DNA from: Gammaproteobacteria bacterium
Lineage (GTDB): Bacteria > Pseudomonadota > Gammaproteobacteria > Steroidobacterales > Steroidobacteraceae
DNA: 10,466 nucleotides
Reading direction: 5' to 3'
Assembly: GCA_027451085.1 (NCBI GenBank)
Contig: DAIDKA010000205.1
Span: forward strand, 1-10,466
Positions 1 to 7,150 of the stretch are shown here, in pieces. A program made the translations under genes and the position numbers. Position 1 is the stretch's first letter. Every line of letters starts with the position of its first letter. Below the pieces are notes generated by a model. It did not search any database. It had not been told where the DNA came from and was given only the letters and a program-made list of their open reading frames with translations.

Positions 1-298
1 TGCCTATGGCGGCGTCTGGAACGCCACGGCCGACCAGGGACGGGCCCGTCCCGACTCTTCCCGCATCGATCTCAAGGGCAACGTGGATGTCAGGGGCAGC
101 TTCGCCGGCGTCTCCCAGCCCGCGCATTTCATCACCGACACGCTCGACATCGACACGCGTGCGGATGTCATCCACACTGCGGCCCCCGTGGCCCTGGACT
201 GGAACGGCAACATCGTGCACGCGCGCGGGTTGAGCGCCAGCCTCAAGGAACACCACGTCAGGCTGGAAGCGGACGTTCATGGCCAGTTCAAACGCTGA
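1..298 (+). CDS. lptC: LptC, lipopolysaccharide export inner-membrane/periplasmic protein (C-terminal part)
   Basis: This is the 3' part of lptC, open from the left edge (first full codon at base 2) to a TGA at 296-298; about 98 residues are visible. LptC is a bitopic inner-membrane protein whose periplasmic beta-jellyroll passes lipopolysaccharide from the LptB2FG transporter to LptA. What is visible is the repetitive beta-strand style of the family: a strand near the left edge (ending DLKGNVDVRG), then LDIDTRADVIHTAAPV, then a GNIVHARGLSASLKEH segment and the closing RLEADVHGQF strand. The N-terminal membrane anchor lies outside the window. Identification rests on this pattern plus the immediate lptA-lptB neighbours, the standard order in Gammaproteobacteria. 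It is followed by a 76-base spacer before lptA rather than the overlap often seen. The identity is fairly certain; the exact length is unknown. Confidence 0.88.
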   Translation, partial: AYGGVWNATADQGRARPDSSRIDLKGNVDVRGSFAGVSQPAHFITDTLDIDTRADVIHTAAPVALDWNGNIVHARGLSASLKEHHVRLEADVHGQFKR

Positions 299-300
299 TC

Positions 301-363
301 CCTGGCAAAAAGCGGCCTGCGGCCCCTTTGGCACGCCCGCCGCAGAACGTGGTTTTTGCCGGG
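301..363 (+). promoter_or_regulatory. Inverted repeat / possible RNA structure in the lptC-lptA spacer
   Basis: Bases 301-311 (CCTGGCAAAAA) can pair with 353-363 (TTTTTGCCGGG), giving an 11-base-pair stem with a single G-U wobble. Inside it, GGCC-TGC-GGCC (314-324) forms a small hairpin that can be lengthened to 309-329 by A-T pairs around one C-C mismatch. The outer stem ends 11 bases before the lptA ATG and would hide the GGG at 361-363, the only weak Shine-Dalgarno-like run there. Read on the minus strand, the inner hairpin is followed by five T residues and resembles an intrinsic terminator for antisense transcription. The pairing is seen directly; any role in attenuation, translational control or mRNA processing is inference. 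Confidence 0.45.
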
Positions 364-374
364 CTGACCGCACC

Positions 375-983
375 ATGCGTGCGCTGCTGCTGGCGGTACT
401 CGCGGGCTGTGTCCCGGCCGCGGCCCTGGCAGCCAGCGGCACCTTCAAGGGGAACTCCCTCGAGGCTCCCGTCAACTGGTCCGCGGACGCCGTATCCGTG
501 GACTACCAGAACCACCACGTGATCCTGCGCGGCAACGTCAAGATCGTCCAGGGCGACGTCAGCGTCGCCGCCGACCAGGCTGAGGCCAGCGGACTCGACG
601 CGCAGGACAGCCTGTGGGTGTTCACCGGCAAGGTCCACGTGCATGCCGAAGGCGAAGGCGAACTGCACTCCGACCGGGCCACCGTGCAGTTCAACCACAG
701 CGCCGTGGCGCATGTGGTCGTCATCGGCCAGCCTGCGCAGTTTGAACAGGCCGGCATCCAGGGCGGGGGTCAGGCCCGCGGCCATGCCAGCAACATCGAC
801 TATGACGTTCCCGGCGGGATCGTGAAATTGAGCGGCGACGCCTGGCTGTCCGACGGCCACAGCGAGATCAGCTACCCGCTCATCACCTACAACGTGCGCG
901 AGAAATCGCTGCAGGCTGATGGCGGACGCGGCCACAGCACCGTATCGCCGCGCGCCAGCAAGGAAGCCAGGGAAAAGAAGTGA
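375..983 (+). CDS. lptA: LptA, periplasmic lipopolysaccharide-bridge protein
   Basis: LptA polymerises through the periplasm and links LptC on the inner membrane to LptD on the outer membrane, giving lipopolysaccharide a path across. The protein has 202 residues from ATG 375 (E. coli LptA has 185). Residues 1-19 form a signal peptide: MRALLLAVLAGCVPAAALA, with an ALA-type cleavage site before ASG. The mature part is OstA/LptA-like, with strands such as NHHVILRGNVKIVQGDVSV and an E/D-rich turn region, ending in a basic tail (SPRASKEAREKK). An in-frame ATG at 279, preceded by a better GGA-rich ribosome site and overlapping lptC, would add 32 residues in front of the signal peptide. I prefer 375 because the signal peptide then starts the protein. 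The stop overlaps the lptB start (GTGA), indicating translational coupling. Confidence 0.92.
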   Translation: MRALLLAVLAGCVPAAALAASGTFKGNSLEAPVNWSADAVSVDYQNHHVILRGNVKIVQGDVSVAADQAEASGLDAQDSLWVFTGKVHVHAEGEGELHSDRATVQFNHSAVAHVVVIGQPAQFEQAGIQGGGQARGHASNIDYDVPGGIVKLSGDAWLSDGHSEISYPLITYNVREKSLQADGGRGHSTVSPRASKEAREKK

Positions 984-1714
984 CCACCACCGCAACCCTC
1001 AAGGCCACCGGGCTCGCCAAGAGCTACCGGTCGCGGCAGGTCGTACGCGGACTGTCGGTGCAGGTGGACCCCGGCGAGATCGTGGGTCTGCTGGGGCCCA
1101 ACGGCGCCGGCAAAACCACCGCCTTCTACATGATCGTCGGACTGGTTCCGGCGGACGCCGGCACCATCACCCTGGGCGAACAGGACCTGACCTTCGCACC
1201 CATGCACCGGCGCGCGCAGCTGGGTGTCGGCTACCTGCCGCAGGAACCGTCGATCTTCCGCAAGCTCAACGTCGAAGACAACATCCGCGCCATCCTGGAG
1301 ACCCGCCCGGGCCTGGACGATGAGGCGCGCAACCAGCGGCTGGAGGAACTGCTGGAACAGCTGCGTATCGGGCATGTGCGGCACACCCTGGGACTTTCCC
1401 TGTCCGGCGGCGAGCGCCGGCGCGTGGAGATCGCCCGCGCACTGGCGGCGGACCCGCGCCACATCCTGCTGGATGAGCCTTTCGCCGGCGTCGACCCCAT
1501 CTCGGTGCTGGACATCCAGCGCATCATCCGGGAGCTGGCCGAGCACGGCATCGGCGTGCTGATAACTGACCACAATGTGCGCGAAACGCTCGGGATTGTC
1601 AGCCGTGCCTACATCGTGAACCAGGGAACTGTGATCGCCTCCGGATCGGCGGAAGAAATTCTTGCCAACCCCCAAGTCCGTGAGGTGTACTTGGGGCAGT
1701 CGTTCCGGTTATAA
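980..1714 (+). CDS. lptB: LptB, ATPase of the lipopolysaccharide export ABC transporter
   Basis: LptB is the cytoplasmic nucleotide-binding subunit; a dimer drives LptF/LptG to pull lipopolysaccharide out of the inner membrane and push it along the Lpt bridge. The 244-residue product matches the family length (E. coli 241). All ATPase motifs are intact: Walker A GPNGAGKTT at residues 39-47, Q-loop Gln88 in YLPQE, signature LSGGE at 141-145, Walker B ILLDEP with Asp165-Glu166, and switch His198 in ITDHNVRE. The FAGVDP and TDHNVRETL stretches are typical of LptB rather than generic ABC ATPases. The start is GTG 980, overlapping the lptA stop by four bases, with GGGAAAAGAAG just upstream serving as ribosome site. 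lptF and lptG are not in this window, as usual, since they are encoded elsewhere in Gammaproteobacteria. Confidence 0.97.
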   Translation: MTTTATLKATGLAKSYRSRQVVRGLSVQVDPGEIVGLLGPNGAGKTTAFYMIVGLVPADAGTITLGEQDLTFAPMHRRAQLGVGYLPQEPSIFRKLNVEDNIRAILETRPGLDDEARNQRLEELLEQLRIGHVRHTLGLSLSGGERRRVEIARALAADPRHILLDEPFAGVDPISVLDIQRIIRELAEHGIGVLITDHNVRETLGIVSRAYIVNQGTVIASGSAEEILANPQVREVYLGQSFRL

Positions 1715-1775
1715 AGTATCCGTTTCGTCGTAACTGCCTGAAACTAGGGCAATTTACGGCGAATTTGCAAAAATC

Positions 1776-3220
<1,445 letters not shown>

Positions 3221-3227
<7 letters not shown>

Positions 3228-3238
3228 CGCGTAACATC
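3221..3238. promoter_or_regulatory. 18-base near-perfect dyad between rpoN and hpf
   Basis: GATGTAACGCGTAACATC is symmetric about 3229/3230 with only one mismatched pair (A3226/A3233). It also contains the direct repeat GTAAC-GC-GTAAC. It overlaps the rpoN stop codon (3225-3227) and ends six bases before the hpf ribosome site. As RNA it would give only a weak five-pair hairpin and no U-run follows, so it does not look like a terminator. A DNA operator for hpf is possible but unproven; short dyads also occur by chance. Confidence 0.3.
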
Positions 3239-3254
3239 GTAAAAGGAGAGGCTC

Positions 3255-3581
3255 ATGCGCCTGAACGTCAAGGGTCATCACGTCGAGGTCACTCCCGCAA
3301 TGCGGGCCTACGTGGAGAAAAAACTGGTGCGCATCATGCGCCATTTCGACCAGCTGATAGACGTCAACTGCGTGTTCAGCGTCGAGAAGCTGGAGCAACG
3401 GATCGAGGCCACCCTGCACGTCAGCGGCAACGACATCCATGCGGATGCGGCGGATCTCAACATGTATGCCGCCATCGACGCGCTCGCTGACAAGCTCGAC
3501 CGCCTCGTCACCAAGCACAAGGAAAAACTCACCGACCACCACGCCAACGAGGCCCTGAGGCAGAACCGCGTGCCGGCATAG
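3255..3581 (+). CDS. hpf: Ribosome hibernation promoting factor, short form
   Basis: HPF (YhbH family) binds the 30S decoding region of idle ribosomes and, with partner factors, favours 100S dimers in stationary phase or starvation. The protein has 108 residues, a short HPF lacking the C-terminal dimerisation domain of long HPFs (E. coli short HPF is 95). It shows the family pattern: MRLNVKGHHVEVTPAMRAYVEKKL, then VEKLEQRIEATLHVSGNDIHADA, then the helix NMYAAIDALADKLDRLVTKHKEKL with basic residues that contact rRNA. A strong AGGAG ribosome site lies nine bases before ATG 3255, much better than those of rpoN or rapZ, which suggests high expression. It sits 27 bases after rpoN, the conserved arrangement. 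ptsN, usually next, is missing here. Confidence 0.95.
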   Translation: MRLNVKGHHVEVTPAMRAYVEKKLVRIMRHFDQLIDVNCVFSVEKLEQRIEATLHVSGNDIHADAADLNMYAAIDALADKLDRLVTKHKEKLTDHHANEALRQNRVPA

Positions 3582-3601
3582 GCCCGGCTCAAAACGCCAC
3601 C

Positions 3602-4504
3602 ATGCGCATCGTCGTCGTCAGCGGCATGTCCGGCTCAGGCAAGTCCGTCGCATTGCACATGCTCGAGGACCTCGGGTATTACTGCATCGACAACATTCCC
3701 GCGGCCCTGCTCAAGCCGTTCGTGTCGCACACCGTGCGCAGCGGCGATCCGGCCTACGAACGCACGGCCATCGGGCTTGACGCCCGCAACGCACCGCAGG
3801 AGATCGCCACCGTTCCGGAACTGCTCGATGAACTCAAGCGCAGTGGCATCCGGTGCGAGGTGATCTTCCTGCAGTCCGGAGATGAGGAACTGCTGCGCCG
3901 CTTTGCCGAAACCCGGCGCAAGCACCCCATGGCGGCCGACAACCGCGACCTGCGCGAGGCCATCGAACTGGAACGCCGGCTGCTGACGCCGATCGCGCAG
4001 GCCGCCGACCGCATCATCAACACCTCGCGCCTGGGCATGCACGATCTGCGGCGGCTGATCCACCGCACCGTCGGCGGCGACACCGGCGGCCTGTCCCTGG
4101 CGTTCGAGTCCTTCGGCTTCAAACACGGCATGCCCTGCGATGCGGACTTCGTATTCGACGCCCGCTCGCTGCCCAACCCCTACTGGGAACCCACGCTGCG
4201 ACCCCTCACCGGCCGCGATCCCGCGGTGATCGCCTTTCTGAGAAGCCATCCCAGCGTCCAGGCGCTGCTGAACGACATCGAGGAATTCATCGTGCGGCGC
4301 CTGCCGGAATACCAGGCCGGCAGCCGCGGCTATCTTACCGTGGCGGTGGGCTGCACCGGCGGCCGCCATCGCTCGGTCTACCTCGCCGACCAGCTGCTGG
4401 CGCGCTTCGCTGCACGGGTGCCCGGCGCCACCGTGCGCCACAACCACCTCGAGGCCGGCCGGCGCCAGGAAGAGCCCCGCACCTCCGCAGCTCCGGCCGG
4501 CTGA
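3602..4504 (+). CDS. rapZ: RapZ, RNase adapter / nucleotide-binding protein
   Basis: RapZ (YvcJ/YhbJ family) binds nucleotides. In enterics it senses glucosamine-6-phosphate, hands the small RNA GlmZ to RNase E, and so sets GlmS level and amino-sugar supply for peptidoglycan and lipopolysaccharide. The 300-residue protein is slightly longer than E. coli RapZ (284). Walker A is GMSGSGKS at residues 8-15, followed by the family hallmark DLGYYCIDNIP (23-33). A Walker B-like IGLDARN lies at 57-63. The C-terminal RNA/sugar-binding domain has the highly conserved GCTGGRHRSV at 250-259. The last 20 or so residues (EAGRRQEEPRTSAAPAG) are a variable tail. The start ATG 3602 is fixed by the P-loop; no clear ribosome site is visible. 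Whether this organism has GlmY/GlmZ RNAs cannot be told here, so the precise role is inferred from the family. Confidence 0.96.
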   Translation: MRIVVVSGMSGSGKSVALHMLEDLGYYCIDNIPAALLKPFVSHTVRSGDPAYERTAIGLDARNAPQEIATVPELLDELKRSGIRCEVIFLQSGDEELLRRFAETRRKHPMAADNRDLREAIELERRLLTPIAQAADRIINTSRLGMHDLRRLIHRTVGGDTGGLSLAFESFGFKHGMPCDADFVFDARSLPNPYWEPTLRPLTGRDPAVIAFLRSHPSVQALLNDIEEFIVRRLPEYQAGSRGYLTVAVGCTGGRHRSVYLADQLLARFAARVPGATVRHNHLEAGRRQEEPRTSAAPAG

Positions 4505-4520
4505 TACCAGGAACGCGGAA

Positions 4521-5546
4521 GTGCCAGCTGAAAAACTCATCTCCCTGCTTCTCACAGCCGGCCTGTTCCTGGGCACGGCACAGGCCGCCGACACTCCCGG
4601 CACCGCTCCATCCGCCCCCGCCGCCGCAGCACCGCAATCCGCGATCACCCGCCTGGTGCTGCTCGGAACCACGGGCGGTCCGCGGCCGAAGCCTGATCGC
4701 GCCCAGCCGGCCAATCTCCTCGTCGTGAACGGCGTGAACTACCTGGTGGATGCGGGTAACGGCGTCGGAACGCAGCTGGCGAAACTTGGGATCGCACCCG
4801 CCGACATCCGGGACATCTTCATCACCCATAATCACGATGATCACGATGCGGACTGGGGCACTCTCATGGGCATGGCCTGGTCGCTTGGCAGCAGGCGCCC
4901 GATGACCGTCTACGGCCCCGCGGGCACTGAGATGATGCGCAAGGGCTTCCTGATGTACTTCGCGCCCAACGCTGCGGCGCGCTACCTGGACGGCGCGCAA
5001 AACTACATGCCCCCAGGGAAATTCATCCAGGCGCACGACTACAAGGGCCCGGGCCTGGTGTTCCAGGACGGCAATATCAAGGTCACGGCCGCGGAAAACT
5101 GCCACTACCACCTGCCCAAGGGCTCGCCCGGTTACGGCTGGCAGCACTCCTACGCACTGCGCTTTGAAACCCCGGACCGCGTAATCGTGTTCAGTGGTGA
5201 CACCGGTCCCTGCGGCAACGTCATCCCGGACATCGCCAGGGGCGCGGACATACTGGTGCACGAACTCATCGACCTGGACGTCATCCAGGCGCAGATCAAG
5301 CGCGAAGTGGCGATGGGTCGGCTACCGGCCGGCGAAGCGGGCGGCATGATGAATCACATGCGCACCGAACACTCCACGCCGGAGGAAGTCGGCCGGGTGG
5401 CGCAGCAGGCCGGCGTGAAACTGCTGGTGCTGTCGCACCTGGTGATCGGCCAGGAGGACCCGCAGGCGCAACTGAGGATCATCGCCCGCATTCATAAGTA
5501 CTACAGCGGCCCGGTGGTCATCGGGCACGACCTGCAGCAGTTCTGA
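4521..5546 (+). CDS. Exported metallo-beta-lactamase-fold hydrolase, substrate unknown
   Basis: The 341-residue protein starts at GTG 4521, 16 bases after rapZ, with AGGAA upstream. Residues 1-23 look like a signal peptide (hydrophobic LISLLLTAGLFLG, AQA-type cleavage), followed by a Pro/Ala-rich linker to about residue 40. The rest is a metallo-beta-lactamase fold of the RNase Z/arylsulfatase-like branch: GTTGGPRP near 49-56, VDAGNG at 76-81, zinc motif THNHDDHDAD with His103, His105, Asp107 and His108, a candidate third ligand in CHYH (195-197), bridging Asp227 in SGDTGP, and His306 in LSHLV. All expected metal ligands seem present, so it should be an active dinuclear-metal hydrolase in the periplasm or outside the cell. 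Known relatives act on phosphodiesters, sulfate esters or lactones; nothing here selects one. It could be co-transcribed with rapZ. npr, common after rapZ in enterics, is not found here. Confidence 0.85.
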   Translation: MPAEKLISLLLTAGLFLGTAQAADTPGTAPSAPAAAAPQSAITRLVLLGTTGGPRPKPDRAQPANLLVVNGVNYLVDAGNGVGTQLAKLGIAPADIRDIFITHNHDDHDADWGTLMGMAWSLGSRRPMTVYGPAGTEMMRKGFLMYFAPNAAARYLDGAQNYMPPGKFIQAHDYKGPGLVFQDGNIKVTAAENCHYHLPKGSPGYGWQHSYALRFETPDRVIVFSGDTGPCGNVIPDIARGADILVHELIDLDVIQAQIKREVAMGRLPAGEAGGMMNHMRTEHSTPEEVGRVAQQAGVKLLVLSHLVIGQEDPQAQLRIIARIHKYYSGPVVIGHDLQQF

Positions 5547-5578
5547 TCCCCGACGGCAACCGGCCGCGGAGCTTCCGG

Positions 5579-7141
5579 CTAGTACGTGCGCCCCACCAGC
5601 ACGTACTCGATCGCCCGCTGCCCGGTAAACAGGCAGGTCCGGCCGGCGGCAGACTCCTGCGCCAGCGGCGCATTGCGCACCGTGAGCTTCAGGGCCTTGA
5701 GCTGCTGCTCGACCTTTTCCATGTCGGCGCCCTGCGGCCGCGCCCAGGGCACCAGGACCCAGCCCCGGAAGGCGTCGTTCTCATCGTCCGCCTTCGCACC
5801 ATTGTCAGGTCCGGACGAAAAGTGCTCACTCAAACCTTCGAGGGTCGTGATGTCACTGCGGATGTTCGACAGCATGCGCTCGCGCGCCTGTGTGTGCAGC
5901 GACGACTGGATGTCCTGCAGCAGCACCGCCGCCTGCGCGATGAAGGCGGCCTTCGCCAGCATCTGCGAACCGACCTTCTCGCCGGTGCGCAGGCGGTCGC
6001 GGCGGATGTAGCTGACATTGCCATTGGCGACGTCGCGGGCGCCGATGTCACAGATCACCGGCACGCCGCGCTTGATCCAGCCCCAGCGCTTGTCGGTGGA
6101 ACGGCCGCCCTTCCTGTCCACCAGCGCGCGCACCGGCTCACCGAACACCGACAGCCTGTTCAGTTCGGCGGCGAGCTGGTCGCAGTACGCCAGCACTTCG
6201 GCGTCCTCGGGCTTGTCGCGCAGCATGGGGACCAGCACCACCTGCCGCGGCGCGATCACCGGCGGCAGCCGCAGGCCGTCGTCGTCGCCGTGGGTCATGA
6301 TGACGCCGCCGACCAGGCGCGTGGACACCCCCCAGCTGGTGGTGTGGCAGTACGCGAGATCACCCTGCTCCGTCTGGTAGCGGATGTTCTGCGCCTGCGC
6401 GAAGTTCGTACCCAGATAGTGCGCCGTGCCCGCCTGCAGGGCCTTGCCGTCCTGCATCATGGCCTCGATCGAGTAGGTGTTGTCCGCGCCGGGGAAGCGC
6501 TCATGCGGGGGCTTTTCACCGGCCACCACCGGCATGGCGAGGCAGTCCTCGGCAAAGCTGCGGTACACCTCCAGCATGCGCGCGGTTTCTTCCCGGGCGT
6601 CCTCGGCAGTGGCGTGGGCGGTATGGCCCTCCTGCCACAGGAACTCAGTGGTGCGCAGGAACAACCGCGTGCGCATCTCCCAGCGCACCACATTGGCCCA
6701 CTGGTTCAACAGCAGCGGCAGGTCGCGGTGCGAGCGGACCCAGCGCGAAAAGGCGTTGCCGATCACGGTTTCCGAGGTCGGCCGGACCACCAGCGGCTCT
6801 TCCAGCTTCGCATCCGGATCGGGCTTCAGCTGACCGTCGATCATCTTCAGCCGATGGTGCGTGACCACGGCCATTTCCTTGGCGAAACCCTCGACGTGCT
6901 CGGCTTCCTTGGCGATGAAGCTCAAGGGGATGAACAATGGGAAGTAGCAGTTCTCGTGGCCGGTGTCGCGGAAGCGCCGGTCGAGAAGCTCCTGCATGCG
7001 CTGCCAGACCCCGTAGCCCCAGGGACGGATGATCATGCAGCCACGGACGCCGGATTCCTCCGCCATGTCCGCTTCGGCCACGACATCCTGGTACCAGGCG
7101 GCGAAGTTGTCCGCCCGTGTGTGTGAGAGTGCGTGTTGCAT
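5579..7141 (-). CDS. proS: Prolyl-tRNA synthetase, archaeal/eukaryotic-type short form
   Basis: This enzyme charges tRNA-Pro with proline in the cytoplasm. The 520-residue class II synthetase shows the proline-site loop RPTSE at residues 120-124. Motif 2 runs from RWEMRTR (153-159) to RTTEFLWQEGH (163-173). QAGTAHYLG (236-244) and motif 3 (WGVSTR at 270-275, then GDDDGL at 285-290) follow. There is no inserted editing domain between motifs 2 and 3, and an anticodon-binding domain follows from about 300. The protein ends in Tyr520, the hallmark of the archaeal/eukaryotic type. The terminal domain keeps the family frame (GWVLVPW, LTVRNAP, TCLFTGQRAIEYVLVGRTY), yet positions normally holding zinc cysteines are Ala, Gly, Asn and Thr; only Cys503 remains. 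Start ATG 7141 lies eight bases after a TATAAT sequence overlapping the previous stop, with CAGGG as ribosome site. Most Proteobacteria use the longer bacterial form. Confidence 0.95.
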   Translation of the reverse strand: MQHALSHTRADNFAAWYQDVVAEADMAEESGVRGCMIIRPWGYGVWQRMQELLDRRFRDTGHENCYFPLFIPLSFIAKEAEHVEGFAKEMAVVTHHRLKMIDGQLKPDPDAKLEEPLVVRPTSETVIGNAFSRWVRSHRDLPLLLNQWANVVRWEMRTRLFLRTTEFLWQEGHTAHATAEDAREETARMLEVYRSFAEDCLAMPVVAGEKPPHERFPGADNTYSIEAMMQDGKALQAGTAHYLGTNFAQAQNIRYQTEQGDLAYCHTTSWGVSTRLVGGVIMTHGDDDGLRLPPVIAPRQVVLVPMLRDKPEDAEVLAYCDQLAAELNRLSVFGEPVRALVDRKGGRSTDKRWGWIKRGVPVICDIGARDVANGNVSYIRRDRLRTGEKVGSQMLAKAAFIAQAAVLLQDIQSSLHTQARERMLSNIRSDITTLEGLSEHFSSGPDNGAKADDENDAFRGWVLVPWARPQGADMEKVEQQLKALKLTVRNAPLAQESAAGRTCLFTGQRAIEYVLVGRTY

Positions 7142-7150
7142 AGCCCTGTA

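Noticed and set aside
288..995. Long minus-strand open frame opposite lptA (235 codons)
   Set aside because: It mirrors lptA in a GC-rich genome, has low-complexity Val/Gly/Asp composition and no recognisable domain; lptA on the other strand has a signal peptide and family pattern.
1747..1760. Possible sigma-54 promoter before rpoN (GG and GC ten bases apart)
   Set aside because: Only the bare GG-N10-GC spacing fits; the remaining TGGCAC/TTGC positions do not match well, so this is likely chance.
3635..4714. Minus-strand open frame of 359 codons opposite rapZ and the hydrolase start
   Set aside because: Same reason: it overlaps clear motif-bearing genes and has no family features.
5547..5578. 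Terminator in the 32-base gap between the convergent hydrolase and proS genes
   Set aside because: There are short GC palindromes (CCGG repeats, CCGCGG) but no solid stem followed by a T-run on either strand; termination here is expected but not demonstrable.
5822..7126. Plus-strand open frame of 434 codons opposite proS
   Set aside because: His/Val/Gln-rich shadow of proS, which carries all class II synthetase motifs on the minus strand.
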